This document shows positions 43,634 to 50,905 of a stretch of 64,000 bases of DNA, piece by piece. The stretch is from Planctomycetota bacterium (GTDB taxonomy: Bacteria; Planctomycetota; Planctomycetia; Gemmatales; Gemmataceae): the NCBI GenBank assembly GCA_003669555.1, contig QWOS01000025.1, forward strand, positions 1-64,000, written 5' to 3'. The translations under genes were made by a program, and so were the position numbers. The notes beneath the pieces were generated by a model, which had not been told where the DNA came from, did not search any database, and saw only the letters and a program-made list of their open reading frames with translations. Each line of letters starts with the position of its first letter. Position 1 is the first letter of the stretch.

Positions 43634-43666
43634 AAAGCCCTGGGCTAATCCCCGGGGCTTTTTTTG
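43634..43666 (+). terminator. Rho-independent terminator of small lipoprotein gene
   Basis: AAAGCCCTGGG pairs with CCCGGGGCTTT around a short loop and is followed by seven T residues. Confidence 0.9.
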
Positions 43667-43708
43667 TTGACCCGGCAGATGAAAAACCCGTGTATTGGGG
43701 ATAAATCC

Positions 43709-44122
43709 ATGGGTGGTAGCAAAGGCAACAAGACTCAACCCTCCTCAATCAGTGTGATGGATCGCATTGCCAGTCTGCCCGTGGAAAAGCAAGCGGATTG
43801 CCACACTCTGGTGGCGATGATGACCCGGGCCACAGGCATGGCGCCCGTGCTGTGGGGGGCTAGCCTTATCGGATTTGGAGAGGTCCAATACCGCTACCCC
43901 TCAGGCCACAGCGGGAATATTTTTCTGGTCGGATTTTCACCCAGAAAAAGTGCGATTTCGCTGTACCTGACTTGCGATCTCCGGGAGATGGCCGACCAAC
44001 TGGCCAGGCTGGGAAAGCATGCCTGTGGAAAAGGGTGCCTATATGTGAAAAAGCTGGCCGATGTGGATCTGTCTGTGCTGGGTGAGATGATCGGCCAGGT
44101 TGTTGCCAGAAAAGGCAGTTGA
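43709..44122 (+). CDS. DUF1801 domain protein
   Basis: Taken from ATG 43709 (137 aa). It matches the DUF1801 family: D-C-H-T-L-V-A-M-M-T-R-A-T-G, P-V-L-W-G-A-S-L-I-G-F-G, Y-R-Y-P-S-G-H-S-G and L-G-K-H-A-C-G-K-G-C-L-Y-V-K-K-L. These small cytoplasmic proteins have an unresolved role. It lies between a terminator and the L3 gene, in the same direction. Confidence 0.82.
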   Translation: MGGSKGNKTQPSSISVMDRIASLPVEKQADCHTLVAMMTRATGMAPVLWGASLIGFGEVQYRYPSGHSGNIFLVGFSPRKSAISLYLTCDLREMADQLARLGKHACGKGCLYVKKLADVDLSVLGEMIGQVVARKGS

Positions 44123-44415
44123 GGGCAGGTTGCCGTTAGCATGCCAATCAGCTTCCGCACCTCCGGGTTGAATCCACCGCCGTGGATTGCCAGGCCCGAC
44201 TGGATGGGCCCCGGCTCACCTGTCAGCCCAAAAATGCCGAAACAAGAAAGTGGCCAGGCCGTAATCGGTCTGATCCACCTTGCCTTGGGACCATCGGGTC
44301 CGCTATTTTGAGGGTTTCCCGCTCCGAGGAGGCTTGTCCTTCCGGCCATGATGCCAGCCTGTCGGCTTGTGCAGTGGCCCGTGAGCCAGGGGATGACGAA
44401 AGGGGCGCTAGCGCC

Positions 44416-45144
44416 ATGGCACTTGGTATTCTTGCCCTCAAAGTGGGCATGACGCAGGTTTTCGACGAGAAGGGTGTTGCTCACCCCGTCACAATCCTCC
44501 AGGCGGGCCCTTGCCCGGTCCTGCAGATCCGCACGGTTGAAAAAGACGGCTACAACGCTGTGCAACTGGGCTTCCTCGACAAATCCCGCAAGCGGGCCAC
44601 CCGGGCCGAACGCGGTCATGTTTCCGCCGAACTCAGTTCCAAGCGTCGCGAGCGCATCAGCCAGGGCGCCACGGGCGACACCATGTCCCCCAAGGCCGAC
44701 TGCGAGCCCCAGAAGTTCGTCCGCGAATTCCGCCTCGAAGAGGCCGCCGCCGTGGCCGTGGGGGCCAAGCTCACCGTGGCTGATGTTTTCAAGGACATCA
44801 AACGGGTCGATGTGATCGGCACCACCAAGGGCCGCGGGTTTTCCGGTGGTATGAAGCGCTGGAACTTCCATGGCCTTCCCGCCAGTCACGGTGCCAAAAA
44901 GGTGCATCGCTCCATTGGTAGCACCAGTTCGCTGGCCAGCAACCGCGGTTTCGGGCGCCCCAAAAAGGGCAAGAAGATGCCCGGCCAGTACGGTGACGAG
45001 CGCGTCACGGTCCGCAATCTCGATGTTATTCGCATCGACGCGGATAATCATGTCATCCTCGTCAGGGGTGGCGTTCCGGGTTTCAATGGTGCTCTGGTGA
45101 TGATTCGCCCCACCAACAAGATCAAGCGCAAGGCGCAAAATTGA
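44416..45144 (+). CDS. rplC: 50S ribosomal protein L3
   Basis: Start at ATG 44416, giving M-A-L-G-I-L-A-L-K-V-G-M-T-Q-V-F, the conserved L3 N-terminus; the longer frame is spurious. The 242-aa product includes G-R-G-F-S-G-G-M-K-R-W-N-F-H-G and M-P-G-Q-Y-G-D-E-R-V. L3 binds 23S rRNA early in 50S assembly. In most bacteria rplC sits in the S10 operon beside rpsJ and rplD. Here neither neighbour is present: tRNA-Phe follows 79 bases later. Confidence 0.96.
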   Translation: MALGILALKVGMTQVFDEKGVAHPVTILQAGPCPVLQIRTVEKDGYNAVQLGFLDKSRKRATRAERGHVSAELSSKRRERISQGATGDTMSPKADCEPQKFVREFRLEEAAAVAVGAKLTVADVFKDIKRVDVIGTTKGRGFSGGMKRWNFHGLPASHGAKKVHRSIGSTSSLASNRGFGRPKKGKKMPGQYGDERVTVRNLDVIRIDADNHVILVRGGVPGFNGALVMIRPTNKIKRKAQN

Positions 45145-45163
45145 TGGTGAACCAGGTGCTGCG

Positions 45164-45193
45164 TTGACGATTGATGCAGCACTCGGTTAACAT
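45164..45193 (+). promoter_or_regulatory. Candidate promoter of tRNA-Phe
   Basis: TTGACG (45164-45169) and TAACAT (45188-45193) are 18 bases apart and end about 30 bases before the tRNA. Matches are 5/6 and 4/6. Confidence 0.4.
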
Positions 45194-45223
45194 CATCCAT
45201 GTCAGGTTCGCCTGACTGGGAAC

Positions 45224-45296
45224 GGTAAGATAGCTCAGTCGGTAGAGCACAGCCCTGAAAAGGCTGGGGTCGTGGGTTCAAGTCCCACTCTTACCA
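45224..45296 (+). tRNA. tRNA-Phe (GAA)
   Basis: All arms fold: the acceptor GGTAAGA pairs with TCTTACC, D-stem GCTC/GAGC, anticodon stem CAGCC/GGCTG with loop CTGAAAA (anticodon GAA), and T-stem GTGGG/CCCAC with TTCAAGT. Length is 73 with discriminator A. The 3' CCA is not encoded. Confidence 0.97.
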
Positions 45297-45300
45297 CTCC

Positions 45301-45343
45301 AAAAAGCCAAGCCAGACCCTTCAGGTCTGGCTTGGCTTTTTTT
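45301..45343 (+). terminator. Rho-independent terminator after tRNA-Phe
   Basis: An 18-bp stem (AAAAAGCCAAGCCAGACC with its complement) around CTTCA is followed by a T run of seven, five bases after the tRNA. Confidence 0.95.
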
Positions 45344-45590
45344 GGGCCTCCTTGTAAAGGCAAACAAAAACACCCGCCGTGTACCCCGGAAAAACGCGCT
45401 CTCCGGCTCAGACTGCACCTGCACAACCAGCACAGTCGCATTTAACCACCGCATGGGCATGAAATGTGCGACAAATTAGTTTTTTATAATCCCCTGATTC
45501 CTTATTTTTCGAGGCCGGGACCGTTATCCTGACCGGATCGAAGTTACCAGCGTTCAATCCATCTTGAGTCATCGTGCTGGGGGATTCACC

Positions 45591-46979
45591 TTGAACCAGG
45601 GCAACCGGCGTCTTTTCCTGGGGTCTTCCCTGGTTGCCCTGGGTTCAGGCAGTTTTCTGCTTGGTCAGGACAAAGAGGCAAAAAAAACAATTGCCAGGAA
45701 CCGGGACCCTATCAACGAGTCCAGGAACCGCCGTCTGGGGGCCGATCTACCCACCTTTCAGCCAGGAACCCTTTTTCTCACCTGGCATACCGATCCCACC
45801 ACCACCATGGTGGTCCAGTGGATTGGAACCCGTGGCGAGACCTCGGACACCACGGTTTTTTTTACCGATGACCGGCGGGTCACTGCCTTCCGTGACCCTT
45901 TCACCCCGGAAAAGAGCGATCCCAAGGCCGCCCCCATACCCTGGCGGAACACCGCACCCAGGGCCAGGCCCTATCCGATGACCGATTTCCAGGTCTTCCG
46001 CGCCGAACTCACGGGGCTGGCTCCCGGCACCGAGCACATTTTCAAAATTGGCAAGTCATCTCCCCTCTACCGGTTCCGCACCATGCCGGCCCAGGCGACG
46101 GACACCTTTTCCTTCATCTCGGGAGGCGACTGCGGCGTTAGCCAGGCTTGCATTGACAATAACCGTATCGCCGCCCGCCACGATCCGATGTTCGCCGTGG
46201 TTGGTGGCGATCTTGGCTATGACAACGGGCGATCTGTTGAAACGAGTATCGCTTTTATTCGCAATTACTCCGCCACCATGATCGACACCGAGGGCCGGTT
46301 GATACCGATCATCCCCTGCCTTGGCAATCATGAGGTCAACGGCGGCTATGGGACCCGCGACAAAGCCACCTTTTTCTATCCCCTTTTTGATGGCCTTTTT
46401 CCCGACACCGGTTACAACACCCTCGACTTTGGCGACTACCTGAGCCTGGTGTTGCTCGACACGGGCCATACCTCCAGGGTGGAGGGCGACCAGGCCGATT
46501 GGCTCGACAAGACCCTGGCCGCCCGCAAGGATCATCCCCACACCATTGTGGTCAACCATGTGCCCGCCTACCCCTCTTACCGGGACCCGATTCCCGTGCT
46601 GGGCAAGGATGGCAAGACAGTCAACGGCACCGGCGAAAACCAGCGCAAGCATTGGGTGCCTCTGTTCGAAAAGCACCGCGTGCCAGTGGTGCTCGAGCAT
46701 CACGACCATACCTTCAAGCGCACCAAGGCGCTGATTGGTGGCCTGCAGAACGACAACGGCGTGCTTTACCTGGGTGATGGCTCGTGGGGTCGCCTGCGCA
46801 TCCCGCGCAAGGATGACCAGCTCAGTGTGATGGTGAAAACCAGCGAGGACTACCATATCTCGCTGCATCAACTGCAAGGGCGGGAGCGTTTCCACCTGGC
46901 CCTGGGCACCACCGGCAAGGTGATGGACGCCGTCCGTTCGGGGCAACGCAAATGCGGCATGGTGACCGCAGGCGGCTGA
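45591..46979 (+). CDS. Exported purple-acid-phosphatase-like metallophosphoesterase
   Basis: I chose TTG 45591, seven bases after G-G-G-G-G, which yields M-N-Q-G-N-R-R-L-F-L-G-S-S-L-V, a twin-arginine leader. A further TTG at 45564 is also open. The 462-aa product has an N-terminal fibronectin-like domain (about 55-165) and a calcineurin-type core with G-G-D-C-G, G-G-D-L-G-Y-D, G-N-H-E, N-H-V-P and H-H-D-H-T, the metal ligands of the family. It hydrolyses phosphate esters, probably outside the cytoplasm after Tat export with its metals bound. The final H-x-H has an E-H-H-D-H form. Confidence 0.9.
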   Translation: MNQGNRRLFLGSSLVALGSGSFLLGQDKEAKKTIARNRDPINESRNRRLGADLPTFQPGTLFLTWHTDPTTTMVVQWIGTRGETSDTTVFFTDDRRVTAFRDPFTPEKSDPKAAPIPWRNTAPRARPYPMTDFQVFRAELTGLAPGTEHIFKIGKSSPLYRFRTMPAQATDTFSFISGGDCGVSQACIDNNRIAARHDPMFAVVGGDLGYDNGRSVETSIAFIRNYSATMIDTEGRLIPIIPCLGNHEVNGGYGTRDKATFFYPLFDGLFPDTGYNTLDFGDYLSLVLLDTGHTSRVEGDQADWLDKTLAARKDHPHTIVVNHVPAYPSYRDPIPVLGKDGKTVNGTGENQRKHWVPLFEKHRVPVVLEHHDHTFKRTKALIGGLQNDNGVLYLGDGSWGRLRIPRKDDQLSVMVKTSEDYHISLHQLQGRERFHLALGTTGKVMDAVRSGQRKCGMVTAGG

Positions 46980-47302
46980 TTCCCCCCCCGGTCCCGGCCC
47001 TCTGACCCACCCCAAAAATCAGCCAGCACCCTGACCTTCCCACACCCCCAGCCCGGGAAGTACCAGACATCGCCGGTATCAAGACCCGCCATCCACGGGT
47101 TTGCATCGGGTTGTTCGTACTGAGGCCCCCCCCATGCCCCCTTTTCTCTCAGGCCAGCATAGGCTTGACCACTTTGCCGGCGACATCGGTCGATCACTAC
47201 CGGCAAACCCGGTTCAACGGCTCCTGGAGCAGTCATCAGTGTTTTTGCCAGATGCTTCAAATCATTTGTTTTCCAGATATCAGAGGACTTGGCTAGCTTT
47301 TT
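46980..47302. other. Intergenic region with one copy of a 53-bp repeat
   Basis: No gene is seen in these 320 bases. Positions 47139-47191 duplicate the 3' end of the DUF1501 gene (see the repeat entries). Confidence 0.6.
47139..47191. repeat. 53-bp direct repeat, copy A
   Basis: Identical to 49471-49523 at 52 of 53 positions. Here it stands alone, without the rest of the DUF1501 gene. It lies about 110 bases past the end of the AbiEii-like gene on that gene's strand. Confidence 0.9.
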
Positions 47303-48364
47303 TTAGTCTGACACACGCATTCCCGACGATTGGATGTTGATTGCGTTCTCGATTTCGCGCAGCACTTCCAGGAGGCGTTCGAACCTTGGTGGTTCGCCGA
47401 AGATCATTTCCTGCATTTTTCGGTAGTCCTGTTCCATTTCTGGCTGTCGGGCGTCTGGAGGGACGGTTCGCAATGTCCCAGGTCTGGCGTCTGCATAACG
47501 CGCCCAGGCCGCCGGGAAGAATACTTCCTTGTGGCGGGCCACTTTCAGCAATAGGTCGGTGTCCCTGATCGCAGCTTGCCCCAATTCGTGTTCGTACAGT
47601 CGCACCACATCGTAGTAGTGCCGCGATTGCCGATCCCGGAATTTCTTGTCCGCCGGAGCATGAAACCATGTAGGTAGCACCGTGGCCTTCTCCCAGAATA
47701 TCTGCTCGGCGGCCAGGGCGTAGACCATGCATCCAGGTTCCTTGAAAACAGCAGGAAAATCCGCCGCTGCGTCGGATATAACCATCCCCGCGACTGCCGG
47801 CCAGTGATCCGACCGCGCTCCGATTTCCAGGCGCACGGCTGGCCGGATATAGGCTGGTTCATCGGCGGGGCGGGACTGGTTATCTGCTGGGTAGCGAAAT
47901 AGCAGTGTCTGCCCGTTCGGGTCATCCTCGGCAAGTTCCACACCCCATGTCGTCGCGGGCGGTTCTCCCAATGCATCAGCGAAAACTTCCACAAGCTGGG
48001 GCTGGAGTTTTTCACGAATGACCCGCTGGCAAGTTTCAGTCCATGCTTCGAAGCCGTGTTTCCGTTTCTTTCCCGTGAGGGCGTTCAGCGGATCACTCTC
48101 ACCGCTGAAGCCCAACTCGGCACGGTTGAACGAAAGGTCCACATCCTCCGACAACCGATCGATGACCCCGAATACTTTGGATAGCGAGGTGCCGCCCTTG
48201 AACAATAATCCCGCAGGCGGGTTGGGCAGGGTGAAGAGCCGCTTGAGCGTCCAGCAGACCCAGAAGTCCTTCTCGATGATTGCTGCGGTCAGGCCGCGCC
48301 GCCGGGCACTCGCGGAGAACAGGTCGGTTCGGTCGATGACCGATAGTCTGGCGACATCATCCAT
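47303..48364 (-). CDS. AbiEii/AbiGii-type nucleotidyltransferase toxin
   Basis: The 353-aa protein has the nucleotidyltransferase core of the AbiEii family: F-K-G-G-T-S-L-S-K (55-63) and S-E-D-V-D-L-S-F (72-79) with the catalytic Asp residues. The C-terminal part (I-F-W-E-K, R-D-R-Q-S-R-H-Y-Y-D-V-V-R-L) also matches. AbiEii is the toxin of type IV toxin-antitoxin systems and modifies RNA by nucleotidyl transfer, which can abort phage infection. Its start overlaps the end of the antitoxin-like gene by 8 bases, so the two are translationally coupled. It is flanked by a direct repeat of the DUF1501 3' end. Confidence 0.9.
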   Translation of the reverse strand: MDDVARLSVIDRTDLFSASARRRGLTAAIIEKDFWVCWTLKRLFTLPNPPAGLLFKGGTSLSKVFGVIDRLSEDVDLSFNRAELGFSGESDPLNALTGKKRKHGFEAWTETCQRVIREKLQPQLVEVFADALGEPPATTWGVELAEDDPNGQTLLFRYPADNQSRPADEPAYIRPAVRLEIGARSDHWPAVAGMVISDAAADFPAVFKEPGCMVYALAAEQIFWEKATVLPTWFHAPADKKFRDRQSRHYYDVVRLYEHELGQAAIRDTDLLLKVARHKEVFFPAAWARYADARPGTLRTVPPDARQPEMEQDYRKMQEMIFGEPPRFERLLEVLREIENAINIQSSGMRVSD

Positions 48365-48983
48365 GACTCACCTCGTCCACTTCTTGTTGGGCAATTTGGC
48401 GGACGACAGCCGCCATCCAGTCCGTCGTGTACTGTGCGTCCCGGAGGAGTTTCTGCCGCTGCTCCAAAGACAGCGCCTGACGAAGGCGGGCGACCACCTG
48501 ATCATCCACAGCCGCCTGCCCCAAATGCCGCAGGGCCTGGAACACCATCGCACCCGTCCGGCTCCCGACGGGCAACTCTTTCGGGGGCGCGTGGCGAATC
48601 TGGAACAGCGTACTGCCGACACGCACCTGCCGAGTCCGCCCGTCCGTCAGGTACACCGGCTTGGCAGGCACCTGAGTGGATAGCCCCAGCCGGTTGGCCG
48701 CTACCGCCCCGGATGGCACCACTCGACTGCCGGTCTGCCGTCCCAATGCCTCGGCGATTTCGTCCAGATCCGGGCCGAGTGGGATGCCTAGCCGCTCGTT
48801 CATTCGGGGATAATGGTACAGACCTCGCCCGAGTCGCTGAATCTCGCCACCCTTGACCAGACGGGAGAGCGACTGATCGGCGGCGTCGCGGCTGCCCAGG
48901 TCGAGAAAGTCCTTCGGCGTGAATACTTTGCCCCGGCCTTGCCCGCGAATCCGGGCAAGAATGTCGTCTTGTATGGTGCTCAT
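48357..48983 (-). CDS. AbiEi-type / DUF6088 antitoxin and transcriptional regulator
   Basis: Taken from the ATG ending at 48983 (208 aa); an A-A-G-G site precedes it. A longer frame to 49124 would run through the operator and is rejected. The N-terminal winged helix (about 1-60: T-P-K-D-F-L-D-L-G-S-R, S-R-L-V-K-G-G-E-I-Q-R-L-G-R-G-L-Y-H-Y) matches DUF6088/AbiEi-like antitoxins. The remaining alpha/beta part resembles the AbiEi C-terminal domain. AbiEi neutralises AbiEii without a stable complex and represses its own operon. The promoter-operator of that type is seen just upstream. Confidence 0.85.
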   Translation of the reverse strand: MSTIQDDILARIRGQGRGKVFTPKDFLDLGSRDAADQSLSRLVKGGEIQRLGRGLYHYPRMNERLGIPLGPDLDEIAEALGRQTGSRVVPSGAVAANRLGLSTQVPAKPVYLTDGRTRQVRVGSTLFQIRHAPPKELPVGSRTGAMVFQALRHLGQAAVDDQVVARLRQALSLEQRQKLLRDAQYTTDWMAAVVRQIAQQEVDEVSHG

Positions 48984-48993
48984 CGGCCCAGCC

Positions 48994-49035
48994 TTTCTGT
49001 CAGAAAAATGTACTCGTATTTCTGACAGTTGGCAA
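48994..49035 (-). promoter_or_regulatory. AbiE promoter with overlapping inverted-repeat operator
   Basis: On the minus strand TTGCCA (49035-49030) and TACATT (49012-49007) are separated by exactly 17 bases, about 25 bases before the antitoxin start codon. CTGTCAGAAA (48997-49006) and its perfect reverse complement TTTCTGACAG (49019-49028) lie 12 bases apart, one inside the spacer and one just past the -10. In addition 48994-49006 is a perfect 6-1-6 palindrome. Binding here would block transcription, fitting autoregulation by the antitoxin. Confidence 0.7.
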
Positions 49036-49470
49036 GGCTCGAAGATGGGTTGATTTCTGAATAGACCTCCCGCATGCGGCGTTTTTTGTTGAGTGAATCT
49101 ATTCGGAAAACTCCAGGGCTGCAAAAGGTTATGACTGGTGGCCGCTATCCGGGTTCATGGACGGGAAGCCTTCGCGGGCCAGCCCCTCACCCCGGCCCGA
49201 AAAGTTCAAAACGCAGCATCTACCTGGGCGCATGGCCTGAAATCACCTTCAACCTTCCAGGGAAGTCCGGGAAGCAATCCGCGCCGCTGTGGTTAGTGCT
49301 GCGTCACGCTATATTGTTGGTCTAACTTCCTGTCTCTCACTATGGATCTCATACTTTGCAACTATCGTGTTTCCTGATTTCTTTGGATAACAAATCACTG
49401 GCAACCCTTCCGAATCCCCAACGGTGCGTAAAGACATGGCCCCAGGGTGACTACCTGCGTCCAATAGACG
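49029..49470. other. Intergenic part of the AbiE cassette
   Basis: No confident gene. A near-perfect 12-base inverted repeat lies at 49054-49065 and 49098-49109. The stretch 49310-49440 is more AT-rich than its surroundings, which fits foreign origin. Confidence 0.5.
49054..49109. repeat. 12-base inverted repeat upstream of AbiE promoter
   Basis: TTTCTGAATAGA and TCTATTCGGAAA match as reverse complements at 11 of 12 positions, with 32 bases between. They share TTTCTG with the operator and may be a second regulator site or an old element end. Confidence 0.5.
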
Positions 49471-49523
49471 CCCTTTTCTCTCAGGCCAGCATAGGCTTGA
49501 CCACTTTGCCGGCCACATCGGTC
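49471..49523. repeat. 53-bp direct repeat, copy B (3' end of DUF1501 gene)
   Basis: This copy spans the last 43 coding bases of the DUF1501 gene and 10 bases beyond its stop, and matches 47139-47191 at 52 of 53 positions. Confidence 0.9.
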
Positions 49524-50896
49524 AGGCGGTAGTCGCGGCCGGTTTGGCGGAAGGTGAGACGCTCGTGGTCAAGGCCCATCAGATGCAAAATGGTGGCATG
49601 GAAGTCATGCACATGCACCTCGTTTCGGCCCACACGGATGCCGTGCTCATCTGACTCGCCATAAGTCATGCCCGGCTTGACGCCGGCGCCAGCCAGCCAG
49701 GACGAGAAAACCCAGTGGTGATGCTCACGCCCCCTGGCACCGGCGGCGGCATTGAACGGGGTGCGGCCGAATTCGGTCGTCCAGACCACCAGGGTGTCGG
49801 CCAGCATGCCACGCCGCTTCAGGTCTTTCAGCAGCCCGGCGATCGGCTGGTCGACATTTTTGGCGAGGGGGACATGGGTCATCATGTCGCCATGGGCGTC
49901 CCAGTTGTTCGATGAACCCACATCAATCAACTCCACAAAGCGCACGCCACGCTCGGCGAGCCGGCGGGCCACGAGGCATTGCCAGGCAAAGCCCTGGGTG
50001 CTGCCACGCTCGAGCCCGTACAGTTTCAGGGTAGCATCGGTTTCCTGCGACAGGTCAAACACCTCCGGCATCTCTGCCTGCATGCCAAAGGCCGTCTCGA
50101 AGGATTTGATGCGGGCCGCAAGGAGTGGATCTGCGGAGCGTGGGGCCAGATGGCGCTGGTTCATGCCCGACAGCACACCCAGTTCCATCTCCTGCAAACG
50201 GCTGGTGGGCACCCGGCGCTGGATGTTGGCCACCGGGTTGGCGCCGGGCACCACCAGCGTTCCCTGATGGGAACCGGGCAGGAAATCACTGCCCCAAACC
50301 TGGCCACCCGCATAGGGCGATTGCGGAGCGATGACCACAAAGGAAGGAAGGTTCCGATTCAGTGTGCCCAGGCCATAGCTGAGCCAGGAGCCGATGCTGG
50401 GCCGGGCGAAGGTGAAGGAACCGGTGTGAATGCCCAGCGTCGCCTCGTAGTGGTTGGTGTGATCCGATCGCATGGAGCGGATCACGCACAGGTCGTCGAC
50501 GCATTCGGCCATATGGGGGAAAAGCGCGCTGACCTCGGTGCCGCATTGGCCATGCGGCTTGAAATCCCACTGGGGCCGGTTGAGGAACATCTTGTAGTCC
50601 CCCTTGCGGCCCTGGAACTCGTCGATAGGGACGGTTTTGCCGCTGTCGGCAAACAGTTTGGGTTTGGGATCCCACGAATCGACATGCGAGACCCCGCCAC
50701 TCATGTGCAGGAAGATGACCCGCTTGGCTTTGGCGGGAAAGTGTGAGGGTTTCGGGGCCAGAGGGTCACCCGAAGCGGTTGGGCCCGCCTCCTGGGCAAG
50801 CAACTGCGAGACAATGCCCGGCAGCAGCGCGGAGCCGCCCACCAGTGAGCGCATCACCCCACGACGGTCCGGATCAAACAGGGACTGGCGTTTCAT
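49481..50896 (-). CDS. DUF1501 family protein
   Basis: The 471-aa protein has D-R-R-G-V-M-R-S-L-V-G-G-S-A-L-L-P, a twin-arginine-like leader. The DUF1501 core follows: R-V-I-F-L-H-M-S-G-G-V-S-H-V-D-S-W-D-P-K-P, Y-E-A-T-L-G-I-H-T-G, F-V-E-L-I-D-V-G-S-S-N-N-W-D-A-H-G and T-E-F-G-R-T-P-F-N. The fold is related to alkaline phosphatase/sulfatase, but the reaction is unknown. DUF1501 genes are typically the second gene after a DUF1549/DUF1553 cytochrome gene, as here, with 9 bases between. Its last 43 bases are part of the direct repeat that flanks the AbiE cassette. Confidence 0.9.
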   Translation of the reverse strand: MKRQSLFDPDRRGVMRSLVGGSALLPGIVSQLLAQEAGPTASGDPLAPKPSHFPAKAKRVIFLHMSGGVSHVDSWDPKPKLFADSGKTVPIDEFQGRKGDYKMFLNRPQWDFKPHGQCGTEVSALFPHMAECVDDLCVIRSMRSDHTNHYEATLGIHTGSFTFARPSIGSWLSYGLGTLNRNLPSFVVIAPQSPYAGGQVWGSDFLPGSHQGTLVVPGANPVANIQRRVPTSRLQEMELGVLSGMNQRHLAPRSADPLLAARIKSFETAFGMQAEMPEVFDLSQETDATLKLYGLERGSTQGFAWQCLVARRLAERGVRFVELIDVGSSNNWDAHGDMMTHVPLAKNVDQPIAGLLKDLKRRGMLADTLVVWTTEFGRTPFNAAAGARGREHHHWVFSSWLAGAGVKPGMTYGESDEHGIRVGRNEVHVHDFHATILHLMGLDHERLTFRQTGRDYRLTDVAGKVVKPMLA

Positions 50897-50905
50897 CGCT
50901 GACTC

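Noticed and set aside
49309-49518. Possible transposase remnant on the minus strand
   Set aside because: The first 20 residues are out-of-frame DUF1501 sequence and the rest matches no transposase motif I know.
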